64,000 nucleotides of DNA from Ceraceosorus guamensis (taxonomy: Eukaryota > Basidiomycota > Exobasidiomycetes > Ceraceosorales > Ceraceosoraceae): assembly GCF_003144195.1 (NCBI RefSeq), contig NW_020290004.1, positions 65,153 through 129,152 of the forward strand. The letters run 5' to 3'. Made by a program: the position numbers and the translations under genes. Positions 1 to 11,712 of the stretch are shown here, piece after piece. The notes below the pieces were generated by a model. The model saw only the letters and a list, made by a program, of their open reading frames with translations. It was not told the DNA's origin and made no database searches. The stretch's first letter is position 1, and each line of letters opens with the position of its first letter.

Positions 1-2569
1 TCAAGTCGTCGACTGTTCCTCCTGTCGCTTGAGCCACGGCCGGATTGGCAGGCGAAGCGTTCAGTAGTACGGTAGACAACTGACGAGGTAGCAAAGGAGG
101 GAGAGGGAGCAAGGGGGGAAGTGGTGGTTCCCTGCCTCGGGAACCCGCTGCCTCGCACGCGTCCCGGTACGCTTCCTCGATCTGCTGGGCGCGGGTTATC
201 GTAGAAGGGATATCCTGCGTCCAAATTTCTTCTTGTGCTGGAAACATAGCAAGATTTGCAGAGTCAGCTTCGCGTTCGCTTCGATTTTAGGCATGCCAAA
301 CAGTGCAAGCCGGCTCACCTTTGTCCGGTCCAAATACCTCGTCTAGATCTCCGCGCTTGACCTCCGCCTGACGCTTGGCAGCTTGGAGGTCGTGCGCAGT
401 GGCATGACCTCCCATACCCGCCGGAGCAAGCGCGTTGCGTTGCTGCTTAGAGACGCCCACAACGCCTGCGTCCTCGGGCTTCCGGTCCGGATCGTCCAAG
501 ATGGGCATCTCGATGTAGTTGACCAAGTTACCACTTCCGTCAGTAGCCGTTGGCAGATCTCTCGAGACTCTCCATCTGTCGTCCACGATGAATTTGAGTC
601 GATGCGTTCCAGGTTCGAGATGCAGAACAATGGTGTGATCGCCTGTCTTGCCTCTGCCACCTCCATGCGCATGACTTGGACGTTTGAGAGGCACTTTGGA
701 TCGCCACTCGTTTGCAAACGTTCCAGTCACAAAGACATCTCTGCCGCCTCCTCGCCAGGTGACGGTAACGGGCCTCAACGGTCCAGAAGGAGGCTGGTAA
801 CGACCAGCCGCTGCAGAGGCCGTTCGTCCACTCGCTGGCGCAGTCGGAGCACGCGAAGCAGGTGTGGACGTCTGCGAAGCGTCGAAGCCTTTGACGACGC
901 CTCGACCATGAGGCGCCGGTCCTGGGAAAGCTGGAGTATTGACGCCACTCTCGACGCCAGCAAAGACCTGTACGCCTGATCTTCGTCTCTCGCCAGAGTC
1001 CCTGCTTGGCTCTGGGCTCAAATTGAGAGAATCTTCTTTCGATTGAGGTACTTCTGAGCGCGTCTGTGTTGTCAAAGAACGAAGCGCTGAAGGTTGTCCA
1101 GGCGTGGGTGTAGCTGCCCGAGAAGCGTCCGTGGCAGTGTCGGCACTCAGTGGCCCTTCGCTTGTCACAACAGACTCGCGCGCGTCATTCGTCTCGACAC
1201 AAAGTCCTGCAGGGGTGACTGCTCCTTCACTAGCTACATGCGTCGCTTGGACAGCTGCTTCTACTTCGTCTGCTGGTAGTGGTCGCGACAATGATTGAGT
1301 TGGGCTACCAGGTAGCGGCGAGCGGCCGGGTTCGGGCGAAGAGACCTTGCTTGCAGCGCCTGGTTCAATGACTACATCTTCGGTGTTCAAGACTGCTGCA
1401 GCTGCACCGGCAGGTGCGAGGGATGGTCCACTGACGTCGTCCATCCAAGCGCTTCTCGACTCGTGAAGAGGCAAGCCACCGACCGCGGGTGCTTCACTGG
1501 TAGGGCTCGCGTGAGTGGGAGACGATGCGACAGAACCGGTCGGACTGGCATATGTGCTAGGAATGAGGGTCGGAATTTTGAGGTAAGATGGCAGAGCAGC
1601 TGGGAGCTGACGACCGAGCGGGTCTGTGTTGCCAGTGCCATGACGAAGCGCATCTCCAGGAGATTGACCGGCCGGCGTCGATGCGACAGTGCCAAGACTA
1701 AGTCCAGTGTCTGGACCGCTCGCCAAATGTGGCTCGTGAAAGATGCTGCGATGGGCGGGCGCAAAAGCAGCGATGCCAGTGATCGGCTGAGGAGCTGACA
1801 CGTAGCCATTCTGGTCCACGCCAGCAACTGCTCCTCCGAATGCACCAGACGAGGACTGGGGTGATTGGCCAGCGTAGGTAGGGGCCAGAGCAGGTGAAGG
1901 GCTGAAATGCGAGGGCATGCCTGATGCGTGACGAGCCACTGTCGCAACTGATGGGCTGGGATAGGGCGACACGACTAGATTCGGCTCGAAGGGAGGTGGT
2001 ACCAGCGTTCCGGGACCCCGACGCAACGGCGTCATCCTATTTCGAGGCGCGTCCGGGTACTTTTGATCAGCGATGACATCCTGACTGTAATGAGTCGGTA
2101 TTGAAACGTAGCTTGTAACTCACCCACTGCTTGGCGCATCGTCAGCATCGCTGAGCTCGATGCTCTTCTTTCGACGGAACGCAGGAGCTTGTGAGGCGGT
2201 AGGAGTGCTCGACGAGGGCTTCCGAGCAGCAGCCAAGACACCGCCCGAGCTGCCACTTCGCGCTCGAGCACGAGTTGGACTCAATTGAGCTGCGCGCTCT
2301 GCGGCCTGCCTCAATGATGCCGAAGTGCGTGATGTTCGGGGAGATCGAGAGACAGGCTGGGTTCCGGTGGTGCTCGCGCGCCTCAACGTCGGTGATGGAG
2401 ATCGATCGTCGGAGCCTTGCGCGGTCGTGGCGCCTCGGCCACCGCCGGGCAGATCCGAAGGCTGAGAAGGATAGGGTGGAAGACCATTGTAGCGTCTGAG
2501 TCTGTCCCCTTGTTGAGGGTTGGCTGCGCCTGGCGGTCCCTCCCGCTCCGAAGAAGGTGTGTTGCCCAT
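1..2569 (-). CDS. GAL83: AMPK/Snf1 beta subunit (Gal83/Sip2 type), 3' end outside window
   Basis: Scaffold and glycogen-sensing subunit of the Snf1/AMPK kinase, which adjusts carbon metabolism to energy status. Exons read complement(<1..237, 319..2036, 2124..2569); both introns have GTGAG donors and the frames join. I chose the ATG at 2569 rather than 2587 because the protein then starts MGNTPSS, a classic N-myristoylation signal as in animal AMPK beta, suggesting membrane anchoring. A long Ser/Pro-rich low-complexity region fills roughly residues 30-560. A CBM48 glycogen-binding domain follows at about 570-660, with the VTWRGGG start, the GTF.NEW core and a GTHRLKFIVDDRW stretch. Exon 3 opens with EEIWTQDIP, the usual lead-in to the C-terminal complex-forming domain, which lies beyond base 1. 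The protein is far longer than yeast Gal83 (417 residues) because of the disordered N-terminal part. Family call is firm; the Gal83/Sip2 paralogue name is by class only. Confidence 0.93.
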
Positions 2570-3455
2570 GCCTCTCTGTTTGATCAACGAGCGTAGCGCT
2601 CATCCACTAGGCGCTGGCCTGAGACGTCGACAGTATGCTAGCGCCTCTAAGGTACGCACACCGAGTCGCACTGCTATTGGCCTTTCCGTTGCAGTCGCGA
2701 AAAGTCAGCGTGAAAGATTTCGGGGATACGTGATGCTTCGATTCGATCTATGGAGACATTAGTGGTCACCTGCACGCCAGGCAGCGACACTTTGAAGCTT
2801 GATTTCGACCTCGATTGCTGAGTGCACAAAGGTGGTGAAAGGACTTGGCAGTCGCGGCGTGGCGACGCGACGATGAGACGGGGCAGCGTAGCAATGGTAA
2901 GAGTGTGGATATTCAAAACATACTGAGATGGAAGTTGAATAATGTCGAGGATGATGCGATGCAAAGTCGACAAGTCGCGTAGGAGTCGGTGAGTATTCGT
3001 GCGCGTGTGCAGTCAGTCACGAGTATGTGCAGAGTGGTGCAGAAGATGGTTCAAGCGTCCTCGCCCTTTCGAAGGACTTCACTCGGAGTCAAAAGGCGTG
3101 TTGCCGAGCTTGCTGCTGCTGGCTGAGCGTGAGAAGCATTTGCTGATGGGTGTCGCAGGAGCAAGTCGTGAGTGAAGAGTAAAGGTGCTGCTGATCGCGG
3201 CTTTGGTCTCACTTGCCGCGGGCACGTCATCAATCAAGCTAGCTAGGCGCGGTGTGGTGATGTACAAAAGGCCTCGGGTCCGATAACACATGCTCTGACA
3301 CCCAGCCAAAGACGATGACGTCCATGCATCGCCAGCAGCAGCAGCACGCAGCATTTGTGCCGAGGGCCCGATGATCGCGCAGACCGCGCACGCATCAGCT
3401 TGTGGAAGAGGAAATTCAATATGAATGATGCACGTGACACGATTAGAATTCAAGA

Positions 3456-3507
<52 letters not shown>

Positions 3508-4135
3508 AGAGAGATAGCCACGTGGTCTCTGCGCTCAATAGTTTTGGCGGTGAGCAGGTACGCACGGGCACAGCTGATGGACGGGGTCAGTATGTGCGCG
3601 CTCTGCCCGCGCAGCACGATGCGATGCGATGGAATCGGTTGACCGAGCACCCGCCGCGTCATGGCATGCACCAAACCCAAGTGCGCCGTCCTGTGGGCGG
3701 TGCCTGCATGCATGCATGCAGCGGAGGCCGCTCCGTGACGGCAAGGTCAAGTCGCCACGCAGCAGCACGAAGGGTGTGTACTCGTGACTGTGGATTTTGG
3801 GTTGCATACGGCTGCGTAGGCGACGGGAAGTGGATCTGGCGACAACCCCATCATTTCTCTTGGAAGATCTACGGGGCAGTCGTGAGTCTCATGCGTGCTC
3901 AAGGTCCAGCTGGACCTTCAAGGCAGCAACCGAAATCACTTGCAGCAGGTGTCAGCAGCAATTCTTGATCAATCGTCTACACGCCATCCCTGCCCCTCTT
4001 CACTCCTCGATTGCTCACTAGCGTCAGGTTACATCAACAGTCGGAGTCGCCCTGAGGTGTTTCACGTCCTTCTCAGCACCTCGACTCGAGCACCCTTCAA
4101 CACCTTCAAGCGTAGGCGACCTTTCTTGAATCGCG
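2570..4135. other. divergent spacer between the AMPK beta gene and LAT1
   Basis: This 1.57-kb stretch separates two divergently transcribed genes and must hold both promoters. It contains a GA microsatellite, a short TGCATGCA tandem near 3705-3720 and pyrimidine-rich DNA just before LAT1. I see no convincing coding region; the open frames across 3350-3970 are low-complexity artefacts of the GA tract. Confidence 0.6.
3462..3514. repeat. (GA)n microsatellite
   Basis: About 26 GA units with one interruption near 3503. It lies about 900 bases upstream of the AMPK beta start and about 620 bases upstream of LAT1, inside their shared spacer. Confidence 0.97.
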
Positions 4136-5955
4136 ATGCTGGCTGCTGTGCGCAGGTTGCCCACCAGGGCAAGTGGGCTGGTCAGCCCCCGGATCGTGGC
4201 GGCTTCGAGCAATGGTAAGTCTGCGATCATTGGCGACGTCAGCCGAGAACCAGCGCATACCATGTTGCTCATTTTTATTTGCCAAACATATCAACACAGT
4301 CGTCAGAGCGGCTGCTTTCTCCACGTCATCTCGTGTCGAGGCGCTGAGCAAGTTCAACATGCCCGCCATGAGTCCGACGATGACGGAAGGAGGGATCGCA
4401 GCCTGGAAGAAGCAGCCTGGAGAGAGCTTCTCAGCTGGAGAGGTGCTCCTGGAGATCGTGAGTGCGATCGAGCTGAACCAGCTCTACAGCGGATAGATGG
4501 CGACTGATCATGCCTTCATTCTTACGCGAACAGGAGACAGACAAGGCCACGATGGATGTCGAGGCGCAAGAGGACGGAATCATGGCAAAAATCATTGTGA
4601 GGCACAGGTTTGACCTTTGGGTGACATGACAGTCTTGCTTAAGGCGCCAATCTGTGTTTTCAGGTCGGCGATGGCAGCAAAGCAGTGCCTGTAAACTCCC
4701 CAATCGCGATCATCGGCGAGGAAGGCGACGACATCTCAGGTGCCGATGCACTCGCTGCAGAGGCTGAGAAGGACGCGTCCCAGACCAAGAGCGAGCCCAA
4801 AGAAGAGTCAAAGCCAGAAGCACCTGAACCTCCCAAGAGTGAGCCAAAGAAGGAGGAGCCGGTTCCTGCTTCTCAGCCAGCTGCCTCGTCGTCAGGTTCC
4901 GCGCCGGTGCGAAATGAAGGCGAGCGCGTCATCGCTACACCAGTCGCCAGGCGAATTGCACAGGAGAAGGGCATTCCCTTGAGCAAGGTCAAGGGCACAG
5001 GTCCTGAGGGCAGAATCATCAAGGCGGATGTCGAGGCTTACCAGCCAGAGGCTGCAGGAGCAGCAGCACCCGCCACATCCCCTTCGGCTCCTTCGAAGAG
5101 CGCTGCTGCGCCTTCAGCGCCCGCACCTGCCCCTTCTTCTTCCGCAGATTACGAGGACACGCCGGTTTCCTCCATGCGACGCGTGATTGCGTCTCGCTTG
5201 ACCGAAAGCAAGCAGCAGCTGCCGCACTACTACGTGTCGATCGATGTTGAGATGGACAAGGTTCTTCAATTGCGAGCAGCGTTCAATGCAGCTTCGGAGG
5301 CCAAGGCCGGTGGAGACAAGCAATTGGCCAAGCAAGCTAAGCTAAGCGTGGGCGACTTCATCACCAAGGCCGCCTCCGTCGCGTTGCGAGAGGTACCAGA
5401 GGTGAATGCAGCATGGTATGGTGACTTTATCAGGAGCTACAAGAAGGCGGACATCTCCATCGCCGTGGCCACCCCGACTGGTCTGATCACCCCCATTGTG
5501 CGAGATGTTGGTGGCACGGGTCTGGCAAGCATCAGCGCTCAGACGAAAGCATTGGCTGCCAGGGCCCGGGACGGCAAACTCAAGCCGGAGGAGTACCAAG
5601 GCGGCAGCTTCACCATCTCCAACATGGGAATGTTTGGAATCACGCACTTTACAGCCATCATCAATCCCCCGCAAGCGTGCATCCTCGCCATCGGAGGCAC
5701 AGACACTAGGATTGTTCCCGATGACTCGTCCGAGCAAGGCTGGAGAAAGGCAAACGTCATGCAAGCGACGATTTCGGCTGACCACCGCATCGTCGATGGC
5801 GCTACTGCAGCGAGATGGATGAAGGCGTTCAAGGACGCGCTGGAGAATCCTTTGAGGTGAGGACAGGGATTTGAATGAGACAGCTTTGATCGAAGCGGCC
5901 GCTTGTGCTGATATGCTCCCTCACCTGTGCGCTCTCTCTCAGCTTCATGCTGTAA
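4136..5955 (+). CDS. LAT1: pyruvate dehydrogenase E2, dihydrolipoamide acetyltransferase
   Basis: Core enzyme of the mitochondrial pyruvate dehydrogenase complex; it moves the acetyl group from E1 to CoA through a swinging lipoyl arm. Exons 4136..4214, 4300..4457, 4534..4596, 4664..5856 and 5943..5955 give 501 residues. An Arg/Ser-rich mitochondrial presequence is followed by one lipoyl domain (about 36-110) with the modified lysine at about 83 in ETDKATMD. A charged Ala/Pro/Lys linker leads to the E1/E3-binding domain ([11 protein letters not shown] to [11 protein letters not shown]). The acetyltransferase domain carries the HxxxDG motif as SADHRIVDG. The last exon is only 13 bases: the frame would stop at 5858-5860, but a GTGAGG donor at 5857 and a CTCTCTCTCAG acceptor give the ending NPLSFML, which fits the family better. 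PDH E1 alpha lies 9 kb downstream on the other strand. Confidence 0.95.
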
Positions 5956-6285
5956 GCTTTTCATACCGCTTTTAGACGCGCAAGGCGCCCTTTGAGAGAC
6001 CTTGGATGTACTCATGACAAAGAAGCAATCCGATCGAAGAGCGATCAGCCGACGGGTGATTTGATCTTGCAGCCGGAAGCTGATGATCCAACCACAGTCT
6101 TGCTAGGTGTCATTCTAGAGGCAGGGCACGACAGCCTATGCGAAGCATCGTCCATTGAGTGTGATGTCCGTCAAGAATTGTAGGTACATGATGCACACGG
6201 TAGGTGTAATTACATGGATGAAGGCTCTACTCTGAGGGTCGAGCATGTGAGGCCACAGCTCGCACCGGTCTCGCAGACCGTTCGT
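5956..6285. other. convergent 3' spacer
   Basis: Spacer between the 3' ends of LAT1 and the MFS gene. It should hold both transcript ends; I see no further gene. Confidence 0.6.
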
Positions 6286-8109
6286 CTACTCTTCGTTCTC
6301 GGACATGCCGGCCCACTTGGAGGCTGCACGGAGACGAGGGCCGTACTTGTAAAGCACGAAGGGGATAGGGGTGAGGAGCAGGGAGAAGCCTCCCAAGAGC
6401 GAGCAACCGCCCTGCACAGTGAGAGCAGAGAACATCTGGCTCGCAAAGAGCGGGAAAGCGCCTCCCAGACCGCTCCTCATGACGTCGTTGGCTGCGAAGA
6501 TGGAGGCTACGTATCTGGGATAATTTTGTGCTAGGTAGACCAAGATGCCTTGAAAGAGGAAAAAGACCGACATGCCGAAAAGTCCGCTGCCTAGAATGGG
6601 CACGATCCAGTGAATGGAGCTGAAACTTGTCCATCCGATCCAGAAGAGGGAGATGGGGAAGCAGATACCTCCAACCATTGCGATGATTTGTCGATCCTCT
6701 GGAGAGTGTTCGCCAGACCGCAAACGTGGGTTGAGGTACTTGATGACGAATATTGAGTAGATGCCCATTCCGATGACGGCGCCGACGACGATACCCAAGA
6801 ATGCAGTGCCAAGCTCTCCAGGGTTGAAACCATGCCTTTCTGCAAAGATGAGCGGGTAGACCTCAAAGAAGCAGTACAGAACGGCGTAGATGAATGCAAT
6901 GAAGAGATTATTTGCAAAGGCGACAGGCTCGGCAAAGGTCAAGATGAACGGTCGGACCAATGTCATCTGAGCCACTTCTCCGAGTGTCATGCCCGCAGCT
7001 TCGAGGTCTCCTTGACTGGTGAGTTTCTGGTTGCCAGTCACTCGGCGCAGGCGAGCTGCTCTTCGAGAGAGAATGGTGGAGTGGTTCGTCTCGGGGAGTT
7101 GAAAGAACATGATGAGCCAAACGCCGCCTGTTGCCCAAAGCAGAGGCCACAGACACCATCGCCAGCCGTTTGCCTGTCCGGCAAAACCACCAATCAATGG
7201 GCCGAGGGCTGGACCAGACGCAGCGGACAGACCCCAAAGACCCAGCGCGATGGAGAATGATTCCATGTCCCAAATATCGCCGACTGTTGCTCCACCTGTT
7301 GCCAATACCGGACTTCCGACAAAGCCAGCGGCGAATCGGAGCGGCAACAAAGCGCCCAGGGAGGAGTTGTAGATGGAAGGGAATTGGAGCAGGACGAAGA
7401 GGCCAATACTGATGATGTAGGGCCAAGTGCGACCGATGGCTGGAATTTCCGACATGGGACTGAGGAACAAGGGTCCGATGCCGTAACCCCAAACGAATAG
7501 AGTGATGGTCAGAGCAGCGGCTGTGCGACCGCAATTGAGATCCATCATGAGGTCCTCGGTGACCGGCGAGATGATGGCGGACCCCATGTAGATGGCGGTC
7601 GTGGCCATGCAGATCTGAGCAGTGACCCAAATTTTGTAGAGCAGCGGCCAGTTGCGCGGATTTTCGGGATCGCTGTCCGAGTACCAAGTGACGAGGGTGT
7701 AATCCCCGCCATTGTGCAGCTGACCAACATCTGCACCCTGCTTCTCCTCGCTCTGATCGCCTGGCTGCTTGGCTTGATCATCCTTGGCTGCTAAGGCCGC
7801 CTTCTCAACGTCGGCCGGCTTCAGTTGCTCTGCACGGGCTGCACCTCCATTCAAAGTCCCACTTTCGCTGTGGTTGGATTCGGCTGCAGGACTTGCTTGG
7901 CCCATTGACAGCTTCTCTTTCGCTCGCTCATCTGCTACTGTAGGAGCGCCCACTTTGTACTTTTCGGGCACGACATAGCCTTGCTTCTCTTCTGGTGCGC
8001 GCAACAGCTTCTTGCCAGAGAGGAGGTAGATGATTGACCCTGCCGCTGTCTCGCCGAAGCGCGAAGGCGGAGGCAGGGAGGGGTTTGAGGTGGAAGCGGC
8101 AGACGACAT
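6286..8109 (-). CDS. MFS multidrug/polyamine-type exporter (DHA1 family)
   Basis: Intronless gene for a 607-residue plasma-membrane proton antiporter of the fungal DHA1 group, the group of Flu1, Tpo and Mdr1-type exporters of drugs, polyamines and weak acids. A hydrophilic N-terminal tail of about 125 residues precedes SDSDPENPRNWP, the standard lead-in to helix 1 in this family. Twelve membrane segments can be traced. Signature pieces include PLFLSPMSEIPAIGR (motif A region, loop 2-3), ASGPALGPLIGGF (antiporter motif C in helix 5) and LPETNHSTILSRRAARLRR in the central loop. The substrate cannot be told from sequence. A TATA-like element lies about 114 bases upstream of the ATG. Its lack of introns contrasts with its intron-rich neighbours, which is common for transporters in such genomes and is not by itself proof of transfer. 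Confidence 0.92.
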   Translation of the reverse strand: MSSAASTSNPSLPPPSRFGETAAGSIIYLLSGKKLLRAPEEKQGYVVPEKYKVGAPTVADERAKEKLSMGQASPAAESNHSESGTLNGGAARAEQLKPADVEKAALAAKDDQAKQPGDQSEEKQGADVGQLHNGGDYTLVTWYSDSDPENPRNWPLLYKIWVTAQICMATTAIYMGSAIISPVTEDLMMDLNCGRTAAALTITLFVWGYGIGPLFLSPMSEIPAIGRTWPYIISIGLFVLLQFPSIYNSSLGALLPLRFAAGFVGSPVLATGGATVGDIWDMESFSIALGLWGLSAASGPALGPLIGGFAGQANGWRWCLWPLLWATGGVWLIMFFQLPETNHSTILSRRAARLRRVTGNQKLTSQGDLEAAGMTLGEVAQMTLVRPFILTFAEPVAFANNLFIAFIYAVLYCFFEVYPLIFAERHGFNPGELGTAFLGIVVGAVIGMGIYSIFVIKYLNPRLRSGEHSPEDRQIIAMVGGICFPISLFWIGWTSFSSIHWIVPILGSGLFGMSVFFLFQGILVYLAQNYPRYVASIFAANDVMRSGLGGAFPLFASQMFSALTVQGGCSLLGGFSLLLTPIPFVLYKYGPRLRAASKWAGMSENEE

Positions 8110-8222
8110 GATGGGTGACGGGTGGTGCTAGTGAGGGATACCGCGAGGATGGCAGCCCTGTGAAGATGCAGCGTCACAGATGCTGCTGGCGGGAGTAAGG
8201 GTACGAGTGGAGGTGCCGACCT

Positions 8223-8229
8223 CTTTATA
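8223..8229 (-). promoter_or_regulatory. TATA-like box of the MFS gene
   Basis: On the minus strand this reads TATAAAG, about 114 bases upstream of the MFS start codon, a spacing like that of the other TATA candidates in this window. Confidence 0.5.
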
Positions 8230-9175
8230 AGTGCGTTTAGTCAAGACGCGCTCCCCCATTCGTCGATCGAGTCAATCGTCGATCGATGTCATTCACAAGA
8301 AAAGCCACGCTTTTTGCTGGTGCATGCGGATGATGCTTGCTCGCATCCTTCCACCCTCAACGTGAGTAGGAAATTCACGATTGTCGGTCGGTGAGTCACG
8401 AGTATACTGCGCCAGCGAGCTCATATTTTCTTCTCCACAGCAGCGGTGCTGCTGATGACGTGCGGATCCAGCATGCGCGTGTCGTCAGCATCACTCACGA
8501 CTCCGTCGACCGTCGTCTGAGGGCCGCGGCACTGCGTGGGTGTGACTGCCTGAATCGATCGAGCCGCGGCACGCCGCAGGAGAGTCAAGCGGCAGGCGGC
8601 CAAATTGACGGCAAAAACGTCAAACCCTGCATCCAAATGATTCGGAATCCATGCAACGGGAGCGGCAGCAGCAGCTAGGGGCCGAGCTCGGGCATCAATC
8701 AAGAGTCAAGTCAAACGAAGAATGACGCTGCGTCGCTTGCTTGCGGCGATGTCGATTCGCGGCCACTCGTGACTGCTGATGCAAGCAAGCATGCGCGGAC
8801 GAAGCTCGCGAGATCGCGCGTATCTCGTCAATCAATTCACGATTCACACATTGATGTGAACCAAAAATCAAGTCTCGGCGGATGCGCCTGAGATGACCGC
8901 GGCCATGCTGCATGCATGCAGCATTTTCGACTGCGCTCATCGGCCCGCCCGTGCCCGCCGGCATACGCGTGTCCGAGCAATAACGCCCTCCACATGATGG
9001 CGGGCGACCCATTGAAAGTCTTGGCGCAAAAGTTTTGAAGTCTTGAGTCACTGTCAGCTTAATTCATGGGACACTGCTCGGTGTACAGTAGCGCTGTCAG
9101 CATGCAGGTGCACATGTGCCGTGAGCGACGGGCTTTGCGGCTATACAGATCGGGTGAACGCATTCGATACGATTC

Positions 9176-9209
9176 ACGATTCATCCGCGGTTAGCCGCGG
9201 ATGAATCGT
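9176..9209. repeat. perfect 15-bp inverted repeat with 4-base loop
   Basis: Left arm acgattcatccgcgg (9176-9190), loop ttag, right arm ccgcggatgaatcgt (9195-9209). The arms are perfectly complementary. It sits about 640 bases upstream of the GTP cyclohydrolase gene and about 1.07 kb upstream of the MFS gene. Confidence 0.95.
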
Positions 9210-9848
9210 CCGACGGTGCGTGTGTAAGGCTCACAGGGAGAGCTCTTTATGTCCGCCTCGGGCTGCTCCACGAATGCGAGTCATGCGTCTTAGCAATCGT
9301 GAATCTTGAATCGAAATTCCTCTGATGAGAGTGTCGCGTCACGAGGTTATGCTCCACCGTATTTGTATGGAGACGCCGCGCCGCTCTGTACGTCGAATCA
9401 GACCCGTTCAGGATTTGGTCACGTGATGAGCTACACCGCCCGCTCCCACAGTGCACGTGTCCCAGCACGAAAAAAATGGGGCCGTGCAAGGCGAAAGAAG
9501 CGCCGTTTTTCACTTTGGACTTTCGCTTTGACTCTTGTGACTGCGCGCAAGACCGATCAGGTGCACACTCGAGATATTCACGATATGAATCAAGATTCAA
9601 GATTATCCATGTTGTGATTCACATTTGATTCACACATTCACGATACTGATCGTGATTAAGATTCCTCAGGCTTTGCATTTTGAGTCACGATACACCTCTT
9701 GCTTGTTCCATGGCTACCGGCGACCCTATCACCGCATTGCCCGAGATAGCGGTGAGCTATAGCGTTTAAGTTCCAGAAGATCGATCCATCGCTTCATCCA
9801 GGCTTGTGAGCACAGGGCACGGACGTCTGCACTCCAACCTTGTCCGAC

Positions 9849-11712
9849 ATGCCGCCTCCTGCGCAAGATCCGTCCCAAGATGCAGCATCCACGCAATGTG
9901 CGAGCAATCCAGGCCGAGCTTTCTTCGATTCCTTCTTCGCGCAAGCATTAGATCAAGCTGGTTTGGAAGATGCTTCGCTGAGGCCAAATCGCACATCCGC
10001 CAACACGCCCGGCTATGCCGAGGACAACAAGGCGCGCCGTCTGAACGAGCTCAGTGGCAGCACAGTGGGCATCAGCGATGCATCCCAGCCTAAGAGCGTT
10101 GCAAACAATAGCACGTCTGCTTACAGCGGTCTCGATTGTGGCTCCAACCCTGGCCCGTCTGCAGAACAGCTAGAGGCTGAGAGCGCATACACGAGTGCAA
10201 AGCAGCACTCTCCGCGGGCTCTGAACAATACAACGGCAGGAGCGCCAGGAGGTGGATGCAGACCCAAAGGGAAGCGCAGTGACAAGCAAAGTTTGAATCG
10301 CGCCTTTCATGGGTTGGGCAAGAGAAGCGCCGCGGACGATGCTAGCATGAGCGCAGTCCAGGACCTCGCATCCACAGCGCGCCCATCAAATCCGATTGCT
10401 CTGGAAGACTTGGAACGAGCACAGTTGCTGCAGGAGATGCAAATGGAGAGGGACAGCTTTGCCGCAGCTTCTTCCCAGGCGATTCGTCCGGGAATGGAGT
10501 CGGAGGAGTCGGAAGATGAAGACCTGGCTCTCCTTGGAGAGGGTCTAGACGCGCCCGCTTCATTGTCCGAGAGCACTCAGTCCATCCTCAGCCTGACACA
10601 AAGTATGAGGGAAGCCAGCTCGCCTGCTGCAGCCCTTGGACACGCGCCTGCATCCATGAGCAACATCAACGCTGGCTCGTCGTCGTCTGCTGGTGCCTCC
10701 AACTTTCGCAGCCCACCTATCTTGCCCGTGGGCGCCAGTGCTGGTCACAATCAGCTGCTATCGAGGCAGAACAGCTTCAGGAGCGCTAGTGCGAGCGGGC
10801 AGAGGACTCCAGTCATGGACAAGGATGGTCTAGGATGGCCAGGTGAGTTGTTGCATGAAAGTGTTCAGAAGGCAGTAGAGTGCGCGAGGAGGGCTGCTAG
10901 CTGAGGCTAGCGGTGCGCACTACGCTAATCCGCTCAACGTTTGTTCTGCGCTTTCGCAGCCAAGTCCACCCTCGATCGGCTCAATCATACGCCGGCTCAG
11001 GCCGCTGCGAATTCAGCTCGTCTAGCAGGCGCTGTGCGGACCATCTTGCAGTGCCTTGGCGAAGACCCGGATCGGGAGGGCCTGAGAAGGACGCCGGAAA
11101 GGTATGCCAAAGCGCTGCTTTGGATGACGCGTGGTTACGAAGAGAGACTAAGCGGTGAGATTGGCGAGCGGCAGCAAATCGGCGCGTGTGACCGCAATCT
11201 TTCGCTGACCTTCACCGTGCACACAGACGTCATCTCAAATGCAATCTTTGACGAAGAACACGACGAGATGGTCATCGTCAAGGACATCGAGATCTCGAGC
11301 TTGTGCGAGCATCACTTGGTCCCTTTTAGGGGTAAGGTGAGTTGGCCCTTTCGTCGCGCGATCTCTGGGTCGCTGCCGCTGATAATCTGGTCCGCGCTGC
11401 GACGCTCAGATCCACATTGGCTACCTGCCGAATCGCTTGGTGATCGGCTTGTCGAAACTAGCGCGCATCGCAGAGACGTTTGCTCGTCGGCTTCAAGTGC
11501 AAGAGCGTCTGACCAAACAAGTGGCTTTAGCGCTAGAAGAAGCGATTCACCCGCAAGGCGTAGCTGTTGTGGTCGAATGCGAGCACATGTGCATGTCGGC
11601 CCGTGGGGTGCAAAAGCAAGGCGCGACGACCGTCACTAGCTGCATGCTCGGCTGCTTTAGGAATAGCGCAAAGACCAGGCACGAATTCTTGACTCTTATC
11701 AATCGCAAGTAG
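9849..11712 (+). CDS. FOL2: GTP cyclohydrolase I with long N-terminal extension
   Basis: First enzyme of folate and tetrahydrobiopterin synthesis: GTP to 7,8-dihydroneopterin triphosphate. Exons 9849..10842, 10960..11336 and 11410..11712 give 557 residues. The catalytic part begins near residue 335 and is complete: [20 protein letters not shown], the zinc site [29 protein letters not shown], the second zinc cysteine region [10 protein letters not shown], and TSCMLGCF. Family members are usually about 190-250 residues, so the Ser/Ala/Gln-rich exon 1 adds some 330 residues of apparently disordered sequence containing an acidic patch ([16 protein letters not shown]). The extension is continuous with the catalytic part through a clean phase-1 intron (GGCCAG then GTGAGT), so it is not a separate gene by any sign I can see. 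A start inside exon 1 cannot be excluded. Confidence 0.94.

Larger units (their letters stand above)
8110..9848. other. divergent spacer between the MFS gene and GTP cyclohydrolase I
   Basis: A 1.7-kb spacer with no credible gene. It is crowded with short direct and inverted copies of ATTCACGA/TCGTGAAT-type motifs (for example 9165-9210 and 9570-9665), holds a strong hairpin at 9176-9209, and includes TGCATGCATGCA at about 8909-8920. Confidence 0.6.

Noticed and set aside
383-979. Plus-strand frame of 198 residues
   Set aside because: Antisense to the CBM48-encoding exon of the AMPK beta gene; Arg/Ser-rich noise.
3355-3968. Frames with Arg-Glu repeats
   Set aside because: They are translations of the GA microsatellite and have no start or splice context.
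6832-7687. Open frames antisense or out of frame to the MFS gene
   Set aside because: The MFS frame is intronless, full length and matches its family throughout; the others are its shadows.
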